Shown in pieces: positions 36,281 through 43,670 of a stretch of DNA of 64,000 nt; the first letter of the stretch is position 1; the number at the start of each line of letters is the position of its first letter. The notes beneath the pieces were generated by a model, which had not been told where the DNA came from, did no database searches, and was given only the letters and a program-made list of their open reading frames with translations. Source of the DNA: Rhodothermales bacterium (GTDB lineage Bacteria > Bacteroidota > Rhodothermia > Rhodothermales > Bin80); the NCBI GenBank assembly GCA_028278205.1, contig JANQES010000110.1, forward strand, positions 179,780 through 243,779, in the 5' to 3' direction. The translations under genes were made by a program, and so were the position numbers.

Positions 36281-36390
36281 TTTTTTAAAGTCATTCCAGC
36301 GAAGGCGGGAACCCATCCAGGTCTCCGGGGATGTCGGCAGTCCTTGAAACCTGGATGGGTCCCTGCCTGCGCAGGGATGACTTCAAAAAA
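36281..36390. repeat. long inverted repeat of the GTCATTCC..GCGGGAA class
   Basis: TTTTTTAAAGTCATTCC ... GGGAACCCATCCAGGT is matched by ACCTGGATGGGTCCC ... GGATGACTTCAAAAAA, giving an imperfect stem of about 45 bp around a 20-nt loop. The CATTCC-GCGAA-GCGGGAA-CCATCC pattern is a widespread intergenic repeat in bacteria. It lies between the small protein and the outer-membrane protein gene, both read on the minus strand. Confidence 0.8.
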
Positions 36391-36431
36391 GATTCTAGCC
36401 TGATTGTAGTGAATCTTATCTCAAAGCTGAG

Positions 36432-36932
36432 TTATCGAAAATTCCCCAGGCGATAAATCAACCTTAGACCGGAGACGTTGCGGACGGGGTTGATGTTGGT
36501 ATATAACTCGAAGCCCATATTGATCTCACGGAAGAGCACCTGCCCCGTCACGGTCATCGACGCCGATTCGTACTGCGCGTACGGCGCTGCAAGGTCGGCC
36601 CCACGGGTGCCGCGAATATACGTGGGGCCGACCGACAGCGAGGTGAGAGCAACTTCGGAATAATGACGCAGGCCCAGCGCCGGGCCTACCGAATAGACGG
36701 AATGCTTCGTCACGTACACATCTTTAGAGACGCTGGCGTTGAGTTGTGCGAACAGCGGCCCTTTCAAGACGACGCTGTAGCTGGCGCCGGCGTTAAAGCC
36801 GAGCGGCGTGCTGAGCCCCACGCCGCCGGTATGCCAGTGCTCGACCGAAGACGCCGCCTGCTGGGCAGAGGCGGGCTGCGCACTGACAATGAGTCCTAAT
36901 ATGAGAATGAGGCAACCGATTAAGCGTTTCAT
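36432..36932 (-). CDS. small predicted outer-membrane/secreted beta protein
   Basis: 166 residues from MKRLIGCLI. A signal peptide (IGCLILILGLIVSAQPASAQ) is followed by alternating polar/hydrophobic strands (GGVGLSTPLGFNAGASYSVV, LFAQLNASVSKDVYVT, ALGLRHYSEVALTSLSVGPT, FREINMGFELYTNINPV) ending in YRLGNFR with a terminal aromatic, as in outer-membrane barrels of about eight strands. No family is recognised. The upstream start at 36953 (MPDANGL) is rejected because it displaces the signal peptide. Between mutB and meaB but with no obvious link to them. Confidence 0.6.
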   Translation of the reverse strand: MKRLIGCLILILGLIVSAQPASAQQAASSVEHWHTGGVGLSTPLGFNAGASYSVVLKGPLFAQLNASVSKDVYVTKHSVYSVGPALGLRHYSEVALTSLSVGPTYIRGTRGADLAAPYAQYESASMTVTGQVLFREINMGFELYTNINPVRNVSGLRLIYRLGNFR

Positions 36933-37044
36933 AAGCCCGTTCGCGTCTGGCACTTCAACGATTGTGTTTCGACCTGCCGCGACGGGAAAAACGCTCTTTG
37001 GAGGGAAAAATCGGCGTTTTTTGAGGGATGCTCCCGCGTCGGTT

Positions 37045-39192
37045 TTACGGAGACGCCTCGGCGGGATGTCCGTCCATCAGCAGTTCGAGGATCTGTATGG
37101 CAGCTTCTGCAATCACCGTGCCCGGCCCGAAGACGCCTGTCACGCCGGCCGCATAAAGCGGCTCGTAATCCTGCGGCGGAATGACCCCGCCGACGACCAC
37201 CAGGATGTCGTCCCGCTCAAAGGAAGCTAAGGCATCGATGACCTGAGGCACAAGGGTTTTATGCGCGCCGGCCAGGCTCGATACGCCCAGAATATGCACG
37301 TCATTCTCGACAGCCTGCCGCGCCGCCTCTTCGGGCGTCTGGAAAAGCGGGCCGATGTCTACGTCGAAGCCGAGATCGGCGAACGACGTGGCGATGACTT
37401 TAGCGCCCCGGTCGTGCCCGTCCTGGCCGAGCTTGGCGACGAGGATGCGCGGGCGCCGGCCTTCGTGTTGGGCAAACGCATCCGAGAGCGCGCGTGCCTG
37501 CGTAAAGTTGTCGTCGAGCGTGGCTTCGGAGGCGTAGATGCCACTGATGGTGCGCGTCGTGGCACGATACCGGCCAAAGGCATGTTCGAGCGCAGACGAG
37601 ATCTCGCCGAGCGTGGCGCGGGCGCGGGCAGCATCGACGGCCAGCGCCAGCAAATTGCCCTCGCCGCCTTCAGCGCAACGCGCCAGGGCGGCGAGCGTCG
37701 ATTCTACCTTCGCCGCGTCGCGGGTGGCTTTCACCTGATTCAGCCGGTTTACCTGATTGCGGAGGACGGCTTCGTTGTCTACTTCCAGCAGTTCGATAGG
37801 CGCTTCGTGATCGAGCCGGTAGCGGTTGACGCCGACGATGACGTCTTTGCCGCCGTCGATGCGGGCCTGCTTGCGGGCGGCGGCCTCTTCGATGCGAAGC
37901 TTCGGCAGCCCGCGTTCGATGGCTTTCGTCATCCCGCCCACTTCTTCGATCTCTTCGATGAGCGACCACGCCCGCCGCGCGAGCTGATCCGTCAGATATT
38001 CAACGTAATACGACCCTGCCCACGGATCGACGGCGCGGACGATGTCAGTTTCTTGCTGTAGATAAACCTGTGTATTCCGCGCGATGCGGGCCGAAAACGC
38101 GCTCGGCAGCGCGAGGGCTTCGTCGAGGGCGTTGGTGTGGAGCGACTGCGTGTGCCCCAGCGCAGCGGCCAGCGCTTCGATGCACGTCCGCGCCACGTTG
38201 TTAAACGGATCCTGCTCGGTGAGGCTGTAGCCCGACGTCTGGCAGTGCGTCCGCAGCGCCATTGACTTCGGATTCTTCGGATTGAACGGCTTGACGATTT
38301 TCGCCCAGAGCAACCGCGCCGCCCGCAGCTTGGCGATCTCCATAAAATGGTTCATCCCCACCGCAAAAAAGAACGAAATACGCGGCGCGAAGGCGTCGAT
38401 GTCGAGCCCGGCGGCGAGGCCGGTACGGACGTATTGGAGGCCGTCGGCGAGGGTGTAGGCGAGTTCGAGGTCGGCGGGTGCCCCGGCCTCGTGCATGTGG
38501 TAGCCGCTGACCGAGATCGAGTTGAAACGCGGCATGTTCTGCGCCGTGAAGGCAAAGATATCGCCGACGAGGCGCATCGACGGGGCAGGCGGATAGATAT
38601 AGGTGTTGCGGACCATGAACTCCTTGAGGATGTCGTTCTGGATGGTCCCGCTAAGCTGCTCCGGCGCCACGCCTTGCTCTTCGGCAGCAACGATGTAAAA
38701 CGCCATCACCGGCAACACCGCCCCGTTCATCGTCATCGACACCGACATCTTGTCGAGCGGGATGCCATCGAAGAGAATCTTCATATCCTCGACCGAATCG
38801 ACCGCCACGCCCGCCTTACCGACGTCGCCGGCCACGCGTTCGTGGTCCGAGTCATAGCCCCGGTGCGTCGCCAGGTCGAACGCCACCGAGAGCCCTTTCT
38901 GCCCCGATGCGAGGGCCTGCCGGTAAAACGCGTTCGAATCTTCCGCCGTCGAGAATCCGGCATACTGGCGGATGGTCCACGGGCGGACGGCGTACATGGT
39001 GCTGTAGGGGCCGCGCAGGAAAGGCGGCAGGCCCGCCGCGTAGTTCAGATGCGTCATCCCCGCCACGTCGTCCGTCGTATAAAACGGCTTCACCGCGATC
39101 TGCTCCGGCGTCATCCAGGCCTGCCCATTTTGGATTTTGGATTGGGGATTTTGGATTGGGCGGTAGTCGATTTGTGAGAAGTCGGGTCGCAT
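37045..39192 (-). CDS. mutB: methylmalonyl-CoA mutase large (catalytic) subunit
   Basis: 715 residues. The barrel domain has YSTMYAVRPWTIRQYAGFST, GLSVAFDLATHRGYDSDHER and QNDILKEFMVRNTYIYPPAP; the C-terminal B12 domain has VAKLGQDGHDRGAKVIA with the cofactor-ligating DxHxxG. It converts succinyl-CoA and methylmalonyl-CoA, linking propionate and odd-chain degradation to the TCA cycle. N-terminus MRPDFSQIDY is conserved, so the start is firm. Between it and the conserved TPEQIAVKP lies IQNPQSKIQN, which is the translation of a heptamer array (39129-39156). mutA lies upstream, meaB downstream. Confidence 0.97.
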   Translation of the reverse strand: MRPDFSQIDYRPIQNPQSKIQNGQAWMTPEQIAVKPFYTTDDVAGMTHLNYAAGLPPFLRGPYSTMYAVRPWTIRQYAGFSTAEDSNAFYRQALASGQKGLSVAFDLATHRGYDSDHERVAGDVGKAGVAVDSVEDMKILFDGIPLDKMSVSMTMNGAVLPVMAFYIVAAEEQGVAPEQLSGTIQNDILKEFMVRNTYIYPPAPSMRLVGDIFAFTAQNMPRFNSISVSGYHMHEAGAPADLELAYTLADGLQYVRTGLAAGLDIDAFAPRISFFFAVGMNHFMEIAKLRAARLLWAKIVKPFNPKNPKSMALRTHCQTSGYSLTEQDPFNNVARTCIEALAAALGHTQSLHTNALDEALALPSAFSARIARNTQVYLQQETDIVRAVDPWAGSYYVEYLTDQLARRAWSLIEEIEEVGGMTKAIERGLPKLRIEEAAARKQARIDGGKDVIVGVNRYRLDHEAPIELLEVDNEAVLRNQVNRLNQVKATRDAAKVESTLAALARCAEGGEGNLLALAVDAARARATLGEISSALEHAFGRYRATTRTISGIYASEATLDDNFTQARALSDAFAQHEGRRPRILVAKLGQDGHDRGAKVIATSFADLGFDVDIGPLFQTPEEAARQAVENDVHILGVSSLAGAHKTLVPQVIDALASFERDDILVVVGGVIPPQDYEPLYAAGVTGVFGPGTVIAEAAIQILELLMDGHPAEASP
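39129..39160. repeat. TTTGGAT heptamers inside the mutB coding region
   Basis: Four consecutive 7-nt units, TTTGGAT, TTTGGAT, TGGGGAT, TTTGGAT, lie in the 5' part of mutB (minus strand) and are translated as IQNPQSKIQN. The same word forms the elements at 14493, 15614 and 22129. TGGGGAT is a rotation of the complement of the cyanobacterial STRR1 unit CCCCAAT. Confidence 0.9.
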
Positions 39193-39256
39193 GGCGGGGT
39201 GCCTCTATGTGCGCGTTGGGTTGTTCGAGGAGGTTTTGCTTTGTTTGACCGCTGAC

Positions 39257-39341
39257 GTGGGTCATGGGTCACGGGTCATGAGTCATGGGTTCTTCATCCA
39301 ACACTCATGACCCATGACCCATGCCCCATGACTCATGACCC
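39257..39341. repeat. CATGACC heptamer hairpin
   Basis: The left arm repeats GGGTCAT / GAGTCAT words; after an ~11-nt loop the right arm reads CATGACC, CATGACC, CATGCCC, CATGACT, CATGACC, its reverse complement. It fills the gap between mutA and mutB and overlaps the mutA stop codon. Confidence 0.85.
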
Positions 39342-41240
39342 CACAATCCCAAGCCGATTTTGGAAATGCGCCAGCATTTCCAAAAGGTTCTGTTTTATGT
39401 GGATGAAGGCGTCCGTGCCGGCGGTTTTCAGATCGTCCACGAGATTTTTCGGATAGCCGGCCACGACGAGCAGCGGGCGCGATTCGGCAGCGTCGAAAAG
39501 GCGACTGAGGGCGGGGGCAAAATCGGCATATTCCGGATCCGAACTACACAAAACCACGATCTCAGCGCCGCTGTCCAGGGCTGCCTTTGCTCCCTCTTCA
39601 ATCGACCCCATTGGTGGATTTTCGATCAACGAAAATCCACCACATCCGAAGAAATTCCGGGAGAAGGTAGCGCGAGCGTTTGCCAGCGCCGGCTTGCCGA
39701 TGGGCAGCAAAAAGACGGCAGGACGACGGCCTGTTCGTTGGGCGTGGCGCTCGGTGCGCAGCCGCAAGGCTTCGAAGGCTTCAGCGCCGCGCCCCTCCGG
39801 CAGCGGCTCTGCTTCGATGACATCGCCGGACGTTGCATCAGACTGATCTGCGACTGGAGCCGGGGCAGGTTTTTCAGGGGAAGTACCCTCGTCGAGCAGC
39901 GTTTCGTCAAAATCCGGAAAAGCGTTGGTGCCGACGAAGACCCGCTTGCCGGCGGCGATGTCTTGATCGCGCTTTTCGCGAATCGTCCTGATTTCTTGCT
40001 GGATGAAGCCTTGTTCTAAGGCTTTCAGCAAGCCACCGCGCGCTTCTACTTTCTGGAAGAGCGCCCACGCGTGACGCGCAAGCCTGTCCGTCAGCGTTTC
40101 GATGTAATACGACCCCGCAGCGGGATCGGCCACCGCGTCCAGATGCGATTCGTGTTTGAGGAGCAACTGGATATTGCGCGCCAGCCTGAACGCCGCGTCG
40201 CCCGGCAGGCCGGAGGCGGTGTCGTACGGGCGGATCGTCAACGTATCGCAGCCCCCGATGACGGCGGCGGCGGCTTCGGTGGTGGCCCGGAGCAGGTTGC
40301 TGTGCGCATCGTACCGCGTCAGGCTCCAGGGCGACGTTACTGCTTCGATGCCTGGGGGCGTGTCTGGGGCGTTTGCCATCCCGTAAGCCCGGACGAGGTG
40401 CCCGATGAGCAGCCGCAGCGCGCGCAACCGGGCGATCTCCATGAAATAGCTCGTCCCCACCGGCATCACGAATCTCATCTGTGAGACGACGTCGATGACC
40501 TCGGCGCTGCGTTCGGTGAGGTGGGCGAGGTATTCGCTGGCCGCTGCCAGGGCAAAGGCCAACTCCTGAACCACAGACGCACCGGCCTGATGAAAAGCCT
40601 GCGCGTCGATGCGGAGCGTTTGCAGCGCCGCGCCTGAAGCCTTCACCTCGTCGAGCAGCCGCGCCGCCTCGTCGAAGGCGGGGCCGGTGTTCAGCCTGCC
40701 GTGGCGCGCGAGCCGGGTTATCGGATCGACAGACACCGAGCCCAGGAGGGCGGAGCGTGGCACGCCGCGGCGATCTACTTCCTCAAAGAGCATCGCCAGC
40801 GTGTCTTCCCAGCTCAACCAGTGGAGCGGCGTCGATTCCAGCGGGATCCCACCGAGCAGTCGTTCGAGTTCAGCTTGATCAAGACCGGCTTGAGGGGTGA
40901 TGAAACCGAGGGCCGTTGCGCCGCGCTCCAGGGCTTCGTGGGCGCGACGGTTGGCCTCATCCGGATCGTTCACGAGGATGTTTTGCCGGATGTGCCAGTC
41001 GTTGCGCCCATCGGGGCGGGGGCGGAGAAGGCCGGGTGCGTCAGGCGCCAGGTCTTCGGCCCGGTAGAACGGCTCCACAGCGAAGCCTTCCAACGGTTTC
41101 CAGACCAGGCGGCGCTCGTAATCGGCGCCCTTGAGGTCTTCCATGATCTTGCGCTGCCACGCTTCGGTGGGGACGGGGGGGAAGTCGTCCAGCAGCGCGT
41201 CCTGAAGTTCGTCGGGCGAAAGGAGTTCTTCTTTCGGCAT
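39333..41240 (-). CDS. mutA: methylmalonyl-CoA mutase small subunit
   Basis: 635 residues. N-terminal WQRKIMEDLKGADYERRLVW and KPLEGFAVEPFYRAEDL are typical of the small subunit; the barrel domain is recognisable (MRFVMPVGTSYFMEIARLRA, SPWSLTRYDAHSNLLRATTE, AVADPAAGSYYIETLTDRLA). The C-terminal B12-like domain lacks the DxHxxG ligand motif, as expected of the non-catalytic chain. A proline/alanine/aspartate-rich linker (APAPVADQSDATSGDV) joins the two domains. It pairs with mutB, encoded 140 nt downstream. Confidence 0.95.
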   Translation of the reverse strand: MPKEELLSPDELQDALLDDFPPVPTEAWQRKIMEDLKGADYERRLVWKPLEGFAVEPFYRAEDLAPDAPGLLRPRPDGRNDWHIRQNILVNDPDEANRRAHEALERGATALGFITPQAGLDQAELERLLGGIPLESTPLHWLSWEDTLAMLFEEVDRRGVPRSALLGSVSVDPITRLARHGRLNTGPAFDEAARLLDEVKASGAALQTLRIDAQAFHQAGASVVQELAFALAAASEYLAHLTERSAEVIDVVSQMRFVMPVGTSYFMEIARLRALRLLIGHLVRAYGMANAPDTPPGIEAVTSPWSLTRYDAHSNLLRATTEAAAAVIGGCDTLTIRPYDTASGLPGDAAFRLARNIQLLLKHESHLDAVADPAAGSYYIETLTDRLARHAWALFQKVEARGGLLKALEQGFIQQEIRTIREKRDQDIAAGKRVFVGTNAFPDFDETLLDEGTSPEKPAPAPVADQSDATSGDVIEAEPLPEGRGAEAFEALRLRTERHAQRTGRRPAVFLLPIGKPALANARATFSRNFFGCGGFSLIENPPMGSIEEGAKAALDSGAEIVVLCSSDPEYADFAPALSRLFDAAESRPLLVVAGYPKNLVDDLKTAGTDAFIHIKQNLLEMLAHFQNRLGIVGS

Positions 41241-41440
41241 GATATAAGGCTCGATAACGGCCTTTTTAAGGTGGTTCGATCCGATGGAATGAGCAAGCCT
41301 GAATAAGCAATACCGGCAGCTAAAGTACTGCCATGGTCCTTCCGGGTGGAAATGTAGGGGAAGAGATCGCCTGGCATGTAAGGGCTTGCCCTACAAAGCT
41401 ACCAACGAGGAAGGGCTTGCGGTTGCTCCCTGATAAGTAC

Positions 41441-41495
41441 TTCGTACTGCGTATTTACTTCGTCAGTCGCTTCGCTCTTGTCGTACTGCGTATTA
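41441..41495. repeat. TCGTACTGCGTATT direct repeats with shared 17-mer
   Basis: TTCGTACTGCGTATTT and TCGTACTGCGTATTA flank the 17-mer TTTACTTCGTCAGTCGC (41454-41470) and TTCGCTC. The second copy covers the methyltransferase stop. The same GTACTGC word builds the hairpin at 42035 on the other side of the gene. Confidence 0.6.
41454..41470 (+). repeat. shared 17-mer, copy 1
   Basis: TTTACTTCGTCAGTCGC; exact copies at 49569-49585 (plus) and 46345-46361 (minus), and a 12-nt match at 144-155. Confidence 0.9.
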
Positions 41496-42026
41496 TTCGA
41501 AGCTTCTGAAACATCGAACCAGATCAAAAACCGCAATCCCGTAGGCGACGGCGACGTTGAGTGATTGCTTGGCGCCGTATTGGGGTATCTCCAGGGCGAG
41601 ATCGGCCAGGTGGACGAGGTCGTCGCGCACGCCGGAGAGTTCGTTGCCGACGACGAGGCACAGCGGAAAATGATCGGATTTGACGGCGGTCGTCCGCGTC
41701 GGTGTGTCGGTAATTTCGAGGACGGCGAGGGTGTAGCCGGCCTCGCGCAATCGATGGGCGACGGCGACGGGGTCTTTCTCATAGGCCCAGGCCACGGTAT
41801 CCTGTGCGCCGAGTGCTGTTTTATGCAGGCCGCGATTATCCGGCGTCCCGGTGATGCCCGTCAGGTAGAGCTTCTCGATCAGCGCCGCATCTGAGGTGCG
41901 AAAGATCGAGCCGACGTTGTAAAGCGAGCGCACGTTGTCGAGCACCACCGAGATCGGGTGTTTGGGCAGCGCGCTCACCGCCGCCGGCGAGGGGCGGGGG
42001 ATCTCTTCGTGTTTCAGCTTACGCAT
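41493..42026 (-). CDS. SpoU/TrmH-family RNA 2'-O-methyltransferase
   Basis: 177 residues, one trefoil-knot SPOUT domain. Motif 1 is LDNVRSLYNVGSIFRTSDA, motif 2 LVVGNELSGVRDDLV, motif 3 IPQYGAKQSLNVAVAYGIAV. The enzyme methylates a ribose in tRNA or rRNA with S-adenosylmethionine; the target cannot be told. Both ends of the gene are flanked by GTACTGC-word repeats. Confidence 0.92.
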   Translation of the reverse strand: MRKLKHEEIPRPSPAAVSALPKHPISVVLDNVRSLYNVGSIFRTSDAALIEKLYLTGITGTPDNRGLHKTALGAQDTVAWAYEKDPVAVAHRLREAGYTLAVLEITDTPTRTTAVKSDHFPLCLVVGNELSGVRDDLVHLADLALEIPQYGAKQSLNVAVAYGIAVFDLVRCFRSFE

Positions 42027-42034
42027 GGTATGAT

Positions 42035-42099
42035 GTATTGCGTACTGCGTAGTGCGTTCTCGTCGCTTTTCCCGACGCAGTACGCACTACGAAGTACGA
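42035..42099. repeat. GTACTGC heptamer hairpin
   Basis: Three exact-length heptamers GTATTGC, GTACTGC, GTAGTGC (42035-42055) are followed after about 20 nt by ACGCAGTACGCACTACGAAG, their reverse complement with one unit order change. Confidence 0.85.
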
Positions 42100-42222
42100 T
42101 TCTTTTTTCAAGGTCGAGAGGCTGTCGAAATACGAACAACCTTCATCTAACAGTGTGTATATTGCCACCCCCCACATCGATAGCCCACCCCGCTTTCTCT
42201 TTCCACCGATCCCGTTTTCAAG

Positions 42223-42816
42223 ATGCGAAAAAGATTCGTCGAGTTCATCATCGTGGGGCTGGTGATGGTTTCCGGCCTGCAATGCCAGACGATCCGCGAG
42301 ATCACCAACCTGCGCAACGTCCGCTTCGTCATCGACCGTGTGACCGACGCGCAACTGGCTGGCGTCGACGTGCAAAAGCTGAAATCCTACCAGGATCTCT
42401 CGCCGGGCGATATCATCAATCTAGGACGTGCGTTAACCCGAAAAGAGTTTCCGCTCGACTTCCAGTTGCATCTGACTGCCGAAAACCCGCCGGATAATCC
42501 CGTGCAGGCCCGTCTGGTCAAGCTAGACTGGATGCTCTTGCTCGACGACACGGAAACCATCAGCGGCATCTTCGACGACAACATCGTCCTGGCGCCCGGC
42601 CAGCCGACCGACGTGCCCATCCCGATCAGTCTCAACCTCGTCGATTTCTTCCAATCCGGCGTGCGGGATCTCGTCGAACTGGCGCTGGCTGTGGCGGGTC
42701 AGGGCGGCGAGCCGAAGCGCGTCAAGCTGGTGGGCACGCCCACCGTAGACACCCCCCTGGGGCCGATTCGTTATCCGGAACCCATCACGATCATCAGCCG
42801 GCAGGTGGGTTCTTGA
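42223..42816 (+). CDS. LEA14-like (LEA type 2) exported protein
   Basis: 197 residues. A hydrophobic N-terminus (FIIVGLVMVSGLQCQ) ends in a Cys, a possible but non-canonical lipobox. The body VRFVIDRVTDAQLAGVDVQK, FPLDFQLHLTAENPPDNPVQ, ARLVKLDWMLLLDDTETISG resembles the LEA14/WHy beta-sandwich found in many bacterial lipoproteins. Role unknown, perhaps envelope-associated. The cmk start overlaps its stop by 4 nt, so the two are transcribed together. Confidence 0.55.
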   Translation: MRKRFVEFIIVGLVMVSGLQCQTIREITNLRNVRFVIDRVTDAQLAGVDVQKLKSYQDLSPGDIINLGRALTRKEFPLDFQLHLTAENPPDNPVQARLVKLDWMLLLDDTETISGIFDDNIVLAPGQPTDVPIPISLNLVDFFQSGVRDLVELALAVAGQGGEPKRVKLVGTPTVDTPLGPIRYPEPITIISRQVGS

Positions 42817-43484
42817 TAGTCGCGATAGATGGCCCTGCGGGGTCGGGCAAGAGCACGACGGCTCGTGCTGTGGCAGAACGCCTGGGCTACCTGTATCTCA
42901 ACACCGGCGCGATGTACCGGACGGTGGCGCTGGCGTTTTTGAGAGCCGGCGCCGAGGTTTCGGCGGAGAGCGCAGCGGTAGTGCTGCCTACGGTGGAACT
43001 CGACGTGCGCTATGAAGGCGGGACCATGCACATGTTGCTCGGCGGCGAGGATGTCACCCATGAACTGGCGCGGCCTGAGGTGGGGCAGGGCGCCAGCGAC
43101 GTAGGCACGCTCGCTGTCGTGCGTAAAAAGCTCGTCGCCGAACAGCAACGGCTTGGGCGGCTTTATCGCCACGATCCGGGGGTCGTCTTAGAAGGGCGCG
43201 ACATCGGGACGGTGGTTTTTCCGGACGCCGATCTCAAGATTTTTATGATCGCCGATCCGGAAGTGCGGGCGCAGCGGCGGTATGATGAATTGACGGCGCG
43301 CGGTCTCGGCGCGCGCTTCGAGGACGTGCTGGCCGAGATCCTCGAACGCGACCGGCAGGATCGCGAACGCGCCCTCTCGCCCCTGCGCAAAGCAGACGAC
43401 GCGCTCGAACTCAACACCACCCATCGATCCATCGACGCCCAGGTACAATTCGTCGTTGATCGGGTTCGGGAACGTGAGGGTTGA
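42813..43484 (+). CDS. cmk: cytidylate kinase
   Basis: 223 residues from a TTG that overlaps the upstream stop (TTGA). VAIDGPAGSGKSTTARAVAE is the P-loop, LNTGAMYRTVALAFL binds CMP, and VVLEGRDIGTVVFPDADLKI, DRQDRERALSPLRKADDAL are conserved CMP-kinase segments. It makes CDP/dCDP from CMP/dCMP. It is followed by a terminator and rpsA, the common cmk-rpsA order. Confidence 0.95.
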   Translation: MIVAIDGPAGSGKSTTARAVAERLGYLYLNTGAMYRTVALAFLRAGAEVSAESAAVVLPTVELDVRYEGGTMHMLLGGEDVTHELARPEVGQGASDVGTLAVVRKKLVAEQQRLGRLYRHDPGVVLEGRDIGTVVFPDADLKIFMIADPEVRAQRRYDELTARGLGARFEDVLAEILERDRQDRERALSPLRKADDALELNTTHRSIDAQVQFVVDRVREREG

Positions 43485-43510
43485 GACGCCGTATAAAACC
43501 GTTCGCCTGT

Positions 43511-43565
43511 AATGGCGGTTGCGCGTGCTTCAGCACCTCTTTCTTGCGCAAACCGCCATTTTTCG
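43511..43565 (+). terminator. intrinsic terminator after cmk
   Basis: AATGGCGGTTGCGC (43511) and GCGCAAACCGCCATT (43546-43560) form a long stem around a 21-nt loop, followed by TTTTT. It may separate cmk from rpsA transcription. Confidence 0.8.
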
Positions 43566-43670
43566 TCTTCCTGTGGAATTCAAACCCCCAGGTTCACCCG
43601 GAGAGGAAAGCCGGCTCAAGACCTGACGCGACGGCGCTCTCGCGGTGCCGTTACCATCCCCTAACCCTCT

